A stretch of 64,000 bases of DNA from BOG-908 sp965199235 (GCA_965199235.1 CBDAQU010000002.1:1798001-1862000); one strand, 5' to 3'; positions 8,364 through 18,945 are shown, counted from the first letter of the stretch. Notes: a model not told the origin generated them from the letters alone. Program-made: numbers and translations.

Positions 8364-9297
8364 GCGCGATCAGCGACAGCCCGTAAGGATAACCGTATTT
8401 CCAGCTCAGTTCGGGCATGTCGTGGAAGTTCATGCCGTAGAGGCTGGCGACGAAGGTGGGCGGAATGCCCACGATGCTGACGACGGTCAGCACCTTTATC
8501 GTGTTGTTCTGCTCGATGTTGATGAAGCCCAGCGTGGCGTCGAGCAGGAATTGCAGCTTGGAGGTGAGCTGGCCGTCGTACTCCGACAGCGAAACGACAT
8601 CGCGGTCCAGCGTGGTCAGCCTTCGATGCTGCGGCTCGTCGAGCCACGACGCAGCTGCTTCGGGCACGAAACGGACGATGCGGCCGACGCCAAGCAGCCC
8701 GTCGCGCAACTGCGAAACGCGTGCGCCCTTCACGCCGATCTCGGCCAGGGTCGTCTGCAGGAACGCATCGCGCTTGCGTGACGATCGGCCGACTTGCGCG
8801 CCGCTTGCGAACACCTCGGCAGAAAGCGCGTCGATTTCCGCACCGATCCGCTCCAGCACGTCGGCCAGCCGGTCGACGATGGCTTCCAGAAGCCCCAGAA
8901 ACGGCTCAAGGCCCGGCACAGTACCGTCCTCTGCCTCGCTGCGCCAGTCTTCGGCGAAACGGTCGAACACGGTCGAGCCCGCGTAGCGCAACGTCACCAG
9001 GCGGTCGGGTGTTGCTACAAATCCGATCGGGGCGACCAGCAGCGTGCCGTCCGCGTTGCGGCTGAGCATCGGCGTGCTGAGCCGCAGAACGCCGTGCTCG
9101 TTGACCAGACGGCTGGACGTCTCGATCTCGGCGATCTCCGCACGCTCGGGAACGCGAAGCCCGGTCAGGCGGGTAACTTCTGCACGCTCGGCCTCGGTCG
9201 GCCTGTCCAGATCGAGCCACACCGCGCTCGGGGCTGCTCCGGCGGCCGCAAGGGGCGCCGCCTCCAAGGGGAAAGCCGGCCCGGCAAGGCCCGACAT
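8314..9297 (-). CDS. corA: CorA-family magnesium/zinc transporter
   Basis: Predicted 327-residue divalent-cation channel or transporter of the inner membrane. A long acidic and helical cytosolic domain is followed by two membrane segments. The signature YGMNFHDMPE near residue 290 lies between them, and the protein ends in the short basic tail WRRGWL. The ATG at 9297 was chosen because the family homology (AVWLDLDRP) begins shortly after; the frame remains open further upstream with a TTG at 9402. The gene lies antisense between trpF and trpB, overlapping trpF by 50 bases at the 3' ends. Confidence 0.9.
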   Translation of the reverse strand: MSGLAGPAFPLEAAPLAAAGAAPSAVWLDLDRPTEAERAEVTRLTGLRVPERAEIAEIETSSRLVNEHGVLRLSTPMLSRNADGTLLVAPIGFVATPDRLVTLRYAGSTVFDRFAEDWRSEAEDGTVPGLEPFLGLLEAIVDRLADVLERIGAEIDALSAEVFASGAQVGRSSRKRDAFLQTTLAEIGVKGARVSQLRDGLLGVGRIVRFVPEAAASWLDEPQHRRLTTLDRDVVSLSEYDGQLTSKLQFLLDATLGFINIEQNNTIKVLTVVSIVGIPPTFVASLYGMNFHDMPELSWKYGYPYGLSLIALSIVVPLVLFWRRGWL

Positions 9298-9454
9298 GGC
9301 TCGTAGCACGCGCAATCTCCCGTCTGCCCGGACTCGGTGCGGCGGGCTCGCGCCGTTTACGGTATCGCGGCCGTCACCGACAATCGCTCGACGCCCTGAC
9401 AAACGGGCCGACCGCGTCTATCTAGGGCGTCTGCCCGACAGAGCGGAGTTTTAC

Positions 9455-10684
<1,230 letters not shown>

Positions 10685-10696
10685 CGGCGCGCGCCG

Positions 10697-11212
10697 CTAC
10701 TTCAGGAACCCTGCGTAGGCGTCGTTCGCCGTGTTGACGACGGCAAAGACGCTCGACTGGAATATCGACGGCAGCAGCGTCCTGGGTATGGCGACGGACT
10801 TCACCACGCTTTTCAGGCTGGTCGAGAACACGAAGCTGAGCGACCTGCAGCACTGCGGCATGGCCGACTGGATTGCTATCTGGAACACGCCGAGCAGGTT
10901 CTTCTCGACATGCACGCTGTCGAACCAGCCCTGGGCGTTCACGCCGCCGATGGTGATTGCCAGGATTGGCGATTTGCCGGACGGCGTCCCTATCCCGCCG
11001 GTGTAGGTAGCCTCGCGTTTCGGATCACGTCCGTGGGCGTCGGCGGGGTAGCTCCGATCGAGCGTAACGGAGATCGGCACCGTCGTTCCTTGCGGGGGAT
11101 CGCCGGACGAACTCTCGACCGTTCCCGTCCACTCGTACGTCACCGGCATCGCCTTGCCCGCGACTGGCAGGAGCGTCAGGAGCACCAGGACCGTCAGGTG
11201 CCACGACCGCAT
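10697..11212 (-). CDS. secreted protein of unknown function
   Basis: Predicted 171-residue exported protein. Residues 1-22 form a signal peptide (MRSWHLTVLVLLTLLPVAGKA), and the mature part begins PVTYEWTGTVESS, a beta-rich stretch. There is one CC pair in MPQCCRS and no recognisable catalytic motif. The ATG at 11212 is preceded by GGGAAG. It lies antisense immediately after trpB and diverges from the PQQ-repeat gene; the 238-base divergent gap (11213-11450) shows no clear operator. I do not recognise the family. Confidence 0.6.
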   Translation of the reverse strand: MRSWHLTVLVLLTLLPVAGKAMPVTYEWTGTVESSSGDPPQGTTVPISVTLDRSYPADAHGRDPKREATYTGGIGTPSGKSPILAITIGGVNAQGWFDSVHVEKNLLGVFQIAIQSAMPQCCRSLSFVFSTSLKSVVKSVAIPRTLLPSIFQSSVFAVVNTANDAYAGFLK

Positions 11213-11450
11213 CGACGCTTCCCGCACGCCTGAGAATGTGAAGCGGCCTGCACGATCCTCCGTGTTAATCGGACCGCGACGCCCGGTCCGAACATACGCT
11301 GCGCCCATGGTCTCCATCTCTTTGCTGATGGACCGGTTCTGTACGTTACGCAACCGGATTATTTAGCGGAATGGCACTTGGCCGGGTTTCGGCAAGGAGT
11401 CGGGGGCGGCTTTGCGGAGCAAGGCTGTGTTGGTGTGCAGGGGAGTGATC

Positions 11451-13007
11451 ATGAGAGTTCGCAAGCCGCAATCCGCCGCATTCGTCTGTGCCGTGATGCT
11501 GACGGGTGCGTCCGTGGCTCACGCGGCCGGGGCTGCATCCTGGCCAGGCTGGGGCGGTCCGCTGAGCGGCAACCAGCGCCAGGCTGACAACGAAACGATC
11601 ATCAGCCCGGCCACGGCAGGGCAGTTGAGCGTCAAGTGGAGCGTGGTGCTGAACGGCAACATCACCGCAACGCCCACCGTCCAGGGCGGGAAGCTGTATG
11701 TGACCGACGATTCCGGCGGCCTGTACTGCCTGGATGCCGCGACCGGCAAACAGGTCTGGATGCACAGGATGTCCGACTACACGGGGAACAATGCTTCGGC
11801 GTCCCGCAGCAGCCCGGCAATCGCCGGCAGCCTCATCATCGTCGCCGACCGCCGCAGCGGCAGCGTGCTCGGCATCGAGCGGACCACCGGCGCGCTGGTC
11901 TGGCAGACCTCCATAGAGACCAACCCATACGTCACCTTGACGGGCAGCCCGACCGTCCACGGCAGCTCGGTCTATGTCGGCGCCTCGTCGAACGAGGAGT
12001 ACATCGTCTCGGTATCGCCGAAATACGTGCCGAGCTTCCGCGGCAGCGTCGCCTCTCTCGATACCGCCACCGGCCGCATCAACTGGCAGAGTTTCATGGT
12101 GCCGGCCGGCTACACCGGCGGCGCGGTCTGGGGCAGCGGCTTCGCCGTGTCGCCCAGCCGCAACTTGATCTTCGTGGCGACGGGCAACAACTATACCCTG
12201 CCGCAATCGACCACCGCCTGCATCGACGCGGCGACGACAGCCGCCGCTCGGTCAGCGTGTCTCGACCGCACCGATTTCGTCGATTCGGTCGTGGCCCTGG
12301 ATGCGTCTACGGGTGCGGTCAGGTGGGACAGGCGCCTGCAGGGGCTGGACACCTTCAACCTGAACTGCCGAAGCAGCATGCCCGCCCAGCCATGCCCCGT
12401 GCCGGCCGGCCCGGATTACGACTTCGCCTCGGCGCCGAACCTGCTGACGGTGACGTCACAGGGTGTGGCCAAGGAGCTGGTGGGGGCTGGGCAAAAGAGC
12501 GGCGCCTACTGGGCGCTCGGTCCCTCCGACGGCAGGATCGTGTGGCGCAGCAGGCCAGCCCCCGGCGGCGTGCGCGGCGGCATCATGTGGGGGTCGGCGG
12601 TGGACGCCACCCAGGTTTACGTGGCCGAGAACGACGCCAACAACACGCCTTACGCGCTGCAGCCGTCGGGGGCGAAGACCACGGGCGGTTCCTGGGCGGC
12701 GCTCAATGTCGCGACCGGGGCGGTGCAGTGGCAAACCGCAGCGTTGGGCACGGCGCCAGGGCAGTCGAGCGTTCCGGCAGGGGCCGAAGGCACGATGAGC
12801 GTGGCCAACGGCGTGGTGTTCGGCGGGTCCACCGGCGGCGTCATGGTCGCCATGGATGCCGGCACCGGCCGCGTGCTGTGGAGCTTCCAAAGCAGTGCCG
12901 GCGTCACGTGCGGCCCTGCCATCGTCGACGGCGTGGTTTACTGGGGGTCCGGCGACCCCTACGGCACACCGGGCAAGACGCTCTACGCATTCGCCACCAC
13001 GCCCTGA
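11451..13007 (+). CDS. periplasmic PQQ-type beta-propeller protein
   Basis: Predicted 518-residue exported protein with a signal peptide ending ASVAHA near residue 25. At least seven tryptophan-docking repeats are visible, such as LDAATGKQVW, LDTATGRINW, LDASTGAVRW and MDAGTGRVLW, giving an eight-bladed-propeller look. It resembles the propeller of quinoprotein alcohol or polyvinyl-alcohol dehydrogenases but lacks a CxxCH haem motif, so electrons would need a separate cytochrome. Whether it binds PQQ is not shown; it could be a structural propeller. ATG 11451 has GGGAG seven bases upstream. It interrupts the trpB-trpA interval. Confidence 0.75.
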   Translation: MRVRKPQSAAFVCAVMLTGASVAHAAGAASWPGWGGPLSGNQRQADNETIISPATAGQLSVKWSVVLNGNITATPTVQGGKLYVTDDSGGLYCLDAATGKQVWMHRMSDYTGNNASASRSSPAIAGSLIIVADRRSGSVLGIERTTGALVWQTSIETNPYVTLTGSPTVHGSSVYVGASSNEEYIVSVSPKYVPSFRGSVASLDTATGRINWQSFMVPAGYTGGAVWGSGFAVSPSRNLIFVATGNNYTLPQSTTACIDAATTAAARSACLDRTDFVDSVVALDASTGAVRWDRRLQGLDTFNLNCRSSMPAQPCPVPAGPDYDFASAPNLLTVTSQGVAKELVGAGQKSGAYWALGPSDGRIVWRSRPAPGGVRGGIMWGSAVDATQVYVAENDANNTPYALQPSGAKTTGGSWAALNVATGAVQWQTAALGTAPGQSSVPAGAEGTMSVANGVVFGGSTGGVMVAMDAGTGRVLWSFQSSAGVTCGPAIVDGVVYWGSGDPYGTPGKTLYAFATTP

Positions 13008-13077
13008 TCGCCGGCCCCATGACGGCTGTGGCCGACTGCCGGGTGACGCTGGCACCGATCCGGCCTATGCAAAGGGG

Positions 13078-13914
13078 ATGAGCCGTATCGCGCAGAAATT
13101 TGGCCGGCTTCGTGCCGAGGGCCGTGGCGCGCTGATCCCATTCCTCGAAGCCTACGACCCTGATCCGGCCACAAGCATGGCTATCCTGCACGGCATGCCC
13201 GGCGCCGGCGCCGACCTGATCGAGATCGGCATGCCGTTCACCGACCCGATGGCTGACGGCCCGACCATCCAGGCCGCCGGCCGCCGCGGATTGCTGGCCG
13301 GCGCCTCGCTCAGCCGCGTGCTCGGCATGGTGCAGGAGTTCCGCGCCGAGGACGACGAAACCCCCGTCGTGCTGATGGGCTACCTGAACCCGATACTGGC
13401 CTATGATCCGGCGCGGTTCTGCCTGGACGCCGCGAGTGCGGGCGTGGACGGCCTGATCGTGGTCGACCTGCCGACCGAGGAAGCGGGATTGCTGTCCGGC
13501 CACGCAGCCCGCCACGGGCTCGACATCGTCCGCCTGATCGCCCCCACCACGGACGATGCCAGGCTGCCCGCCGTGCTGCAAGGCTGCAGCGGCTTCGTCT
13601 ATTACGTCAGCATCACCGGCGTCACAGGCACCAGGACCGCGTCGGCGGAGGAACTGGAAAAGGCGATCCCTCGCATCCGGGCGGTCACCGACCTGCCTGT
13701 CGCCGTCGGGTTTGGCGTTCGCTCCCCCGCCCAGGCAGCCGCCGCCGTGCGTGTGGGCGACGGAGCCGTGGTCGCTTCGGCGCTCATCGACACGCTCGCC
13801 GCCTCCCTCGACGCGCAGGGACGCGCGGGTCCTGACACCGTGCGCCGTGTGCTCGACCAGGTGCGCGGGCTGGCCGACGCAGTGCGGGCGGTGACCAAGG
13901 AGCGTGTGGCATGA
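13078..13914 (+). CDS. trpA: tryptophan synthase alpha chain
   Basis: Predicted 278-residue TIM-barrel subunit cleaving indole-glycerol phosphate. Diagnostic stretches are LIEIGMPFTDPMADGPTIQ with the catalytic Glu, GLIVVDLPTEE with the catalytic Asp, YYVSITGVTG, and VAVGFGVRSPAQ. The usual TAGDPD appears as EAYDPDP. It works with TrpB encoded 2.4 kb upstream. Its TGA overlaps the accD ATG (ATGA), indicating translational coupling with accD, the usual alphaproteobacterial arrangement. Confidence 0.95.
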   Translation: MSRIAQKFGRLRAEGRGALIPFLEAYDPDPATSMAILHGMPGAGADLIEIGMPFTDPMADGPTIQAAGRRGLLAGASLSRVLGMVQEFRAEDDETPVVLMGYLNPILAYDPARFCLDAASAGVDGLIVVDLPTEEAGLLSGHAARHGLDIVRLIAPTTDDARLPAVLQGCSGFVYYVSITGVTGTRTASAEELEKAIPRIRAVTDLPVAVGFGVRSPAQAAAAVRVGDGAVVASALIDTLAASLDAQGRAGPDTVRRVLDQVRGLADAVRAVTKERVA

Positions 13915-14813
13915 GCTGGCTGACCGAGTATGTACGCCCAAGGATACGCACCCTGCTGGGCCAGCGTCCGGACGTGCCGGACAATCTTTGGTCGCAATGC
14001 CCCGCGTGCCAGCAGATGATCTTCACCAAGGAGCTGGAACGCGCGCAGCGGGTCTGCGAGCATTGCGGGCACCACATGCGTGGCACCGCGCTGGAACGGC
14101 TCGACTGGACGCTCGACGAGGGCAGCTTCACCCGGATCGAGCTGCCCCGCGCGCCCGCCGACCCGCTCGGGTTTCGCGACCAGAAGCGCTACGCCGAGCG
14201 GCTGCGAGAGGCGCGCGCGAAGACCGGGCTGGAAGACGCGCTCGTCGTGGCGCACGGCACCATCGGCGGACGGCGTGCCGTCGTGGCCGCGATGGAGTTC
14301 GGCTTCATGGGCGGCTCGATGGGTGCTGCGGTGGGCGAGGGCCTGGTCGCTGCCGCAAAGCTTGCCGTGCTGCAACAGGCGCCGCTGGTGGTGTTCACCG
14401 CATCGGGCGGCGCGCGCATGCAGGAGGGCGCGGTCAGCCTGATGCAGATGCCGCGCACCACCATCGCGGCGATGATGCTGCAGGAGGAGAAGCTGCCCTT
14501 CATCGTCGTGCTCACCGATCCCACGACGGGCGGTGTGACGGCGAGCTTCGCCATGCTGGGCGACGTCCAGATTGCCGAGCCGGGCGCGTTGATCGGCTTC
14601 GCCGGCGCCCGGGTGATAGAGCAGACCGTGCACGAGACCCTGCCTGAGGGGTTCCAGCGGGCGGAGTATCTTTACGAGCACGGCATTCTCGACATGGTGG
14701 TGCGGCGAACGGACATGCGTGAAACGCTGTCCCGCCTTCTCGGGCTGCTCAGCCCGCAAGCGCCCGAGCCGGTCGAGGAACAGGCGCCGGAGACGGCGGA
14801 GGCTGCCGGATAA
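13911..14813 (+). CDS. accD: acetyl-CoA carboxylase carboxyltransferase subunit beta
   Basis: Predicted 300-residue cytosolic subunit transferring carboxyl from biotin to acetyl-CoA for fatty-acid synthesis. The N-terminal zinc ribbon has four Cys in CPACQQM and CEHCGHH (residues ~27-50). The crotonase-fold core includes GFMGGSMGAAVGEG and FTASGGARMQEG. The C-terminal tail is Glu/Ala-rich. Start and stop are tightly packed between trpA (4-base overlap) and folC (3-base gap), consistent with one transcript. Confidence 0.96.
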   Translation: MSWLTEYVRPRIRTLLGQRPDVPDNLWSQCPACQQMIFTKELERAQRVCEHCGHHMRGTALERLDWTLDEGSFTRIELPRAPADPLGFRDQKRYAERLREARAKTGLEDALVVAHGTIGGRRAVVAAMEFGFMGGSMGAAVGEGLVAAAKLAVLQQAPLVVFTASGGARMQEGAVSLMQMPRTTIAAMMLQEEKLPFIVVLTDPTTGGVTASFAMLGDVQIAEPGALIGFAGARVIEQTVHETLPEGFQRAEYLYEHGILDMVVRRTDMRETLSRLLGLLSPQAPEPVEEQAPETAEAAG

Positions 14814-14816
14814 TAC

Positions 14817-16145
14817 ATGTTTGCCGACCTTCCCCGCCCGGCGCCGGACGCTGCTGCCGGACGGTCAGACACCATCATCGCCCGGCTGCACACGCTCTAC
14901 CCCAAGCTCATCGACCTCAGCCTGGACCGGGTGACGCGGCTGCTGCACCAGCTCGACAACCCGCAGCTGCGGTTGCCGCCGGTGATCCACGTGGCGGGAA
15001 CCAACGGCAAGGGCAGCACCTGCGCGTTCCTGCGCGCCATAGGCGAGGCCGCGGGTTGGCGCGTGCACGTCACCATTTCGCCGCATTTGGTGCATCTGAG
15101 CGAGCGGTTCCGCATCGCGGGCAGCCTGGTGTCCGACGATGCGCTGTCGGACACGCTGGCCGAGATCGAGCAGGTCAATGCCGGGCAGCCGATCACCGTT
15201 TTCGAGGCGCTTGCCGCGGCCGGATACCTGTTATTCGCCCGCACGCCGGCGGAGCTGTGCGTGGTCGAAGTGGGCCTGGGCGGCCGTTACGACGCGACCA
15301 ACGTCGTGCCCTCTCCCGCCGCCTGCGCGATCACCTCGATCTCGCTGGACCACCAGGAGTTCCTGGGCGACCGGTTGGACCGGATTGCCTGGGAAAAGGC
15401 AGGCATCATCAAGCCAGGCCGCCCCGTGGTGACTTGCGAGCAGCCGAGTGACGTTGCCGCGGTGCTCCGCGCCAGCGCCGTCGAAGCCGGCGCGACGCTG
15501 TGGGAGCGTGGGCACCATTGGGACATCGGGGCAGAGGGCGATGGTTTGCGCTACAAGGATGAAGCCGGCACGCTCGAGCTGCCGCAACCGGGGCTGGCCG
15601 GGGCGCATCAGGTCGAAAACGCGGGCATCGCTGTCGCAGCCCTGCGCGCCTGCGGGCTGGCCGTGCCGCAGACGGCGTTCGCAGGCATCGCACAGGCGGA
15701 GTGGCCCGCCAGGTTGCAGCGCCTATACGGACGCCTGGCCGGCCTGCTCCCGGCATGCGCCGAGCTCTACCTCGATGGCGGCCATAACGCGGGCGCCGGC
15801 GTGGCGCTGGCGGCGCAACTGCACTCCTGGGCCGACCGCCCGGTGCACCTGGTCGTCGGCATGAAGCAGTCCAAGGACGCTGCCGAGTTCCTGCGCCCGT
15901 TGCTGCCTTTCGCGGAGTCCGTCTGGGCCGTGCAGGAGCCTGGCCAGCACCTGGCGCTTCCCGTCCAGGCGATCATCGATGCTTCGGGCGCAGTGGCGCG
16001 CCCGGGGCCGGACGTTTCGGGAGCTCTGAAGCAGATTGCTTTGCGCGAAGGCCCGCCTGCGCGGGTGCTGATCTGCGGCAGCCTCTATCTGGCCGGCGAG
16101 GCTCTCAAGGCGGACGCGGCCATGTCACCGTCCGACGTGCAGTGA
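14817..16145 (+). CDS. folC: folylpolyglutamate/dihydrofolate synthase
   Basis: Predicted 442-residue Mur-ligase-family enzyme adding glutamate to folates and joining dihydropteroate to glutamate. The ATP loop is HVAGTNGKGST near residue 60; SPHLVHLSERFRI, VGLGGRYDATNV, SLDHQEFLG and YLDGGHNAGAG match the FolC family. The ATG follows accD by three bases, so it is cotranscribed with trpA-accD. Downstream bases 16146-16221 hold nothing evident. Confidence 0.95.
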   Translation: MFADLPRPAPDAAAGRSDTIIARLHTLYPKLIDLSLDRVTRLLHQLDNPQLRLPPVIHVAGTNGKGSTCAFLRAIGEAAGWRVHVTISPHLVHLSERFRIAGSLVSDDALSDTLAEIEQVNAGQPITVFEALAAAGYLLFARTPAELCVVEVGLGGRYDATNVVPSPAACAITSISLDHQEFLGDRLDRIAWEKAGIIKPGRPVVTCEQPSDVAAVLRASAVEAGATLWERGHHWDIGAEGDGLRYKDEAGTLELPQPGLAGAHQVENAGIAVAALRACGLAVPQTAFAGIAQAEWPARLQRLYGRLAGLLPACAELYLDGGHNAGAGVALAAQLHSWADRPVHLVVGMKQSKDAAEFLRPLLPFAESVWAVQEPGQHLALPVQAIIDASGAVARPGPDVSGALKQIALREGPPARVLICGSLYLAGEALKADAAMSPSDVQ

Positions 16146-16221
16146 CACTTCGCCACTTACCGGCAAAACCTTCGTAGCACTTCGGACGTAATGATGCGGT
16201 GCAATGTTGGCGGAGCGTGCG

Positions 16222-16284
16222 ATGAGGTTCTGGATTGTTTGCGCCACGGCGGCGCTCAGCCTGCTCGGCATGGCGCCGATCTGA
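16222..16284 (+). CDS. possible 20-residue hydrophobic peptide
   Basis: A 20-codon ORF whose product MRFWIVCATAALSLLGMAPI looks like an isolated signal or membrane peptide. CGGAG lies seven bases upstream of its ATG. It ends ten bases before the TTG proposed for the following SDR gene, so it could be a leader that couples translation to that gene. No family is recognised and chance is a real possibility. Confidence 0.2.
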   Translation: MRFWIVCATAALSLLGMAPI

Positions 16285-16294
16285 TCTGGAGCGC

Positions 16295-17275
16295 TTGCAG
16301 CGGGACGGGCTAGTCCCTCCAGCCCTTTCAAGACCAACGGTATTCATCACCGGCGGCAGTTCCGGCATAGGCCGATGCACCGCCCTGGCGTTCGCGAGCA
16401 AGGGATGGCGTGTCGGGTTGATCGCCAGGGGCCAGGCAGGCCTCGCATCGGCGGCGGCGGAGCTCAGGGCGCTTGGAGCGGAAGCCTCGACCGCCAGCGC
16501 GGACGTGGCGTTCGCACCCGAGCTTGCCGATGCTGCCCATTCCCTGGTGGCCCATCTCGGGGTCCCCGACATCTGGGTGAACTGTGCGGGCAACGGCGTG
16601 TATGGACGGTTTGCCGACGTGCCCTGTGAGGAGTTCGACCGGGTCACCGCCGTCACCTATGGCGGCACCATCAATGGGTGCCGGATCGCGCTGCGGCTGA
16701 TGGGCCAGTCTGATCGCGGCAGCATCATCAACGTGTGTTCGGCGTCGGCCTTCCATGGGCTGCCGTTGATGACGTCCTACGCCGGCGCAAAGGCGGCGGT
16801 GCGTTGCTTCGGCCAGGCGCTGCGTGCCGAGCTGCGCATCGCGCGCAGCCCAATCCGTATCAGCACGATCTATCCCCCTGCCGTGAACACGCCCTTCTTC
16901 TCCCATGCGGTGTCGCATATGGGCTGGCCTGCTCGCCCTGCGCCGCCTGTCTACCAGCCGGAGGTGATCGCGGCTGCGATATACCTCGCCGCCTTGCGCG
17001 GCTCGCCTGAAGTGCTCGTCAGCTTCACGGTCGTGGTGTTTTCGCTGATGAACCGGCTGGCACCGGGCCTGATCGCCTATACGATGACCAGGCTTGGGTT
17101 CGAGGGGCAGCTCACCCGCGACAGCGCTGCGGCCAGGCTGGAGCAGCCGACCCTGTTTTCGCCCTCCACCTCGTCATCGCCCGTGCACGGACCCTTCGGG
17201 CACAGGGCGCGCCGCGTCAGCGTTCAGCTCTGGCTGATGCGGCTATGGCCTGCACGCCGCTCAGCGCCTCGGTAG
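16295..17275 (+). CDS. SDR family oxidoreductase, long form
   Basis: Predicted short-chain dehydrogenase. The cofactor loop is TVFITGGSSGIGR, followed by NCAGNGVYGRF, catalytic Ser in NVCSASAFHG and YAGAK as the Tyr/Lys pair. About 60 residues after the Rossmann core include a hydrophobic stretch (VLVSFTVVVFSLMNRL) that may associate with membrane. The start is uncertain: no ATG or GTG precedes the fold closely, and TTG 16295 (GGAG nearby) gives about 326 residues. The 3' end overlaps a convergent SDR gene by 59 bases. Confidence 0.75.
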   Translation: MQRDGLVPPALSRPTVFITGGSSGIGRCTALAFASKGWRVGLIARGQAGLASAAAELRALGAEASTASADVAFAPELADAAHSLVAHLGVPDIWVNCAGNGVYGRFADVPCEEFDRVTAVTYGGTINGCRIALRLMGQSDRGSIINVCSASAFHGLPLMTSYAGAKAAVRCFGQALRAELRIARSPIRISTIYPPAVNTPFFSHAVSHMGWPARPAPPVYQPEVIAAAIYLAALRGSPEVLVSFTVVVFSLMNRLAPGLIAYTMTRLGFEGQLTRDSAAARLEQPTLFSPSTSSSPVHGPFGHRARRVSVQLWLMRLWPARRSAPR

Positions 17276-18098
17276 CGCGCCAGAGCTTGTCGCCGAGCAC
17301 CAGATCGAGGGCGAGCGGGTTGGGCGTCACCGGGTGGCGGCGTTTGACGTAGGCGCCGGTGATGCTGCCGAATTCGTCTGAGAGGGCGACGTGCAGCGGC
17401 GTGTCGGCCCCCTGCTCCTCGGTCAGCAGGAACGGCCCCATCGCACGCCAGGCAAGCCCGATCGGCCCGCGCGCGCGCACCAGCCCGGTCGCCACAGCGC
17501 CGGGATGGACGGTGTTGGCCACGATGCCTGTGCCCTCCAGGCGCCTGGCCCAGCAGCAGGTCGCGATCAGCAAAGCGAGCTTGGATTGCGCGTAGGCGTG
17601 CACGAACCGCCAGCGTCGCCTGCCTTCGAGGTCGTCGACGTCGATCCGCGCGCGGTCCGACGTGCTGCTGCCGATGTTGACGATGCGGGCGCGCCCGGCG
17701 CGCCGCAGCGCAGGCAGCAGGCCGCCCGTCAAGACGAACGGGGCGAGGTGATTCAGCGCGACGACCTGCTCGCGGCCCTCTCGCGTTTCTCGGCGCCTGG
17801 CACTGAACATGCCGGCATTGTTCACCAGCACGTGAACGGCCGCGTGCCGGCTTGCAATCCGTTCGGCGAGCCGGGCCGCATCGGCCAGCAGTGTCAGGTC
17901 GGCCAGTTCGACCTCCAGGCGAGCGGCGGGTACATGGCCTATGATCCAGTCCGCTGCTGCGGCCGTCCGTTGCCCGTTGCGGCCGACTAGCACCAAATGG
18001 TGGCCCGCCGCGGCGAGTCCCCTGGCGATCCAGCGGCCGATGCCGCCGCTGACCCCCGTCACCACGCTGACTTTCGACAGATCGCTGCTGCGTTCCAT
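17217..18098 (-). CDS. SDR family oxidoreductase, retinol-dehydrogenase type
   Basis: Predicted 293-residue oxidoreductase. VVTGVSGGIGRWIARGL near residue 12 binds NAD(P); LVNNAGMF, NIGSSTSD and YAQSKLA carry the structural Asn, catalytic Ser and Tyr/Lys. The layout resembles WWOX/retinol-dehydrogenase-like SDRs. Its substrate is unknown. ATG 18098 was chosen; a GTG at 18113 is possible. The 3' end overlaps the convergent SDR gene by 59 bases. Confidence 0.85.
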   Translation of the reverse strand: MERSSDLSKVSVVTGVSGGIGRWIARGLAAAGHHLVLVGRNGQRTAAAADWIIGHVPAARLEVELADLTLLADAARLAERIASRHAAVHVLVNNAGMFSARRRETREGREQVVALNHLAPFVLTGGLLPALRRAGRARIVNIGSSTSDRARIDVDDLEGRRRWRFVHAYAQSKLALLIATCCWARRLEGTGIVANTVHPGAVATGLVRARGPIGLAWRAMGPFLLTEEQGADTPLHVALSDEFGSITGAYVKRRHPVTPNPLALDLVLGDKLWRATEALSGVQAIAASARAER

Positions 18099-18141
18099 CA
18101 CGCACTTACGCACGGTGGACGAAGCCGATCCGCCGCGATCG

Positions 18142-18327
18142 TCAGGCCATGGCTGGAACCGCTGCCTGCCGGCGAAGGGCGGCCAATTGCGTGCCGACTG
18201 CCATCTGCAACTGTTCGAGCAGAAGATCGGCCTGGTCGAGATCCAGTTCGGAGATGACAGTCCGATCGTCCATGTCGTGGATGAGCACGACTCGGTCGGA
18301 CAGGCTGCATGCGCGGTATGTGCTCAT
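18142..18327 (-). CDS. small hypothetical protein
   Basis: Predicted 61-residue soluble protein beginning MSTYRACSLSDRVVLIHDMD and continuing with an acidic, leucine-rich helix, LDLDQADLLLEQLQMAV. No signal peptide, Cys motif or known domain is seen. It diverges from the DUF427 gene across an unusually AT-rich 130-base gap (18328-18457), which probably holds both promoters. Coding bias looks normal, but no homologue is recalled. Confidence 0.45.
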   Translation of the reverse strand: MSTYRACSLSDRVVLIHDMDDRTVISELDLDQADLLLEQLQMAVGTQLAALRRQAAVPAMA

Positions 18328-18457
18328 GGACGCGAGTCTAGGCAAAAAGCCTTTCGTTTCATTAAAATTATCCGATTGACCGAAATTCGGCTTGGGGCGT
18401 TGCAAAATCGCACCGAGTCGCCGGCCATAGTCTTGCCGCTTGGGAGTCGAGACTCAT

Positions 18458-18943
18458 TTGCCCGTCGTGGATGGTCCAAGGCGTGTCGGCGATTTCCCCA
18501 GGCCGCCTGCGATCGAGCAGGTGGCGGCGCCGATACGCATCGTGCTCGACGGTCAAGCAATCGCCGAGGCAGCGGGCGGCACTGCCTGGCGCATCCTGGA
18601 GACGACCCACCCGCCGACCTACTACCTTCCCCACTCCTGCTTTCGCCCCGGCGTGCTCACACCCAGGCCGCGCACCAGCTTCTGCGAGTGGAAGGGTGCG
18701 GCCCGCTACCTCACGGTTGCTGCCGGCCGCCGGACGGAGGCCGATGCGGCGTGGACCTACCCCGACCCTTCGCCGGCTTACGCGGCACTGAAAGATCACG
18801 TTGCCGTCTATGCCGGGCGCATGGATGCGTGCTTCGTCGGTGACGAGCAGGTCGTGCCGCAACCGGGCGGCTTCTATGGCGGCTGGATCACGTCGGATTT
18901 CGAAGGGCCGTTCAAGGGCAGTCCTGGAACCGAGTTCTGGTAG
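18458..18943 (+). CDS. DUF427 domain protein
   Basis: Predicted 161-residue cytosolic protein of the DUF427 family, function unknown. Family landmarks are nearly all present: RILETTHPPTYYLP, SFCEWKGAARY, AWTYPDPS, VYAGRMDACFVGDE, and QPGGFYGGWITSDFEGPFKG. The start is a choice between TTG 18458 and GTG 18467; a GGGAG lies upstream of the TTG. It ends two bases before the convergent M28 peptidase gene. Confidence 0.85.
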   Translation: MPVVDGPRRVGDFPRPPAIEQVAAPIRIVLDGQAIAEAAGGTAWRILETTHPPTYYLPHSCFRPGVLTPRPRTSFCEWKGAARYLTVAAGRRTEADAAWTYPDPSPAYAALKDHVAVYAGRMDACFVGDEQVVPQPGGFYGGWITSDFEGPFKGSPGTEFW

Positions 18944-18945
18944 GA

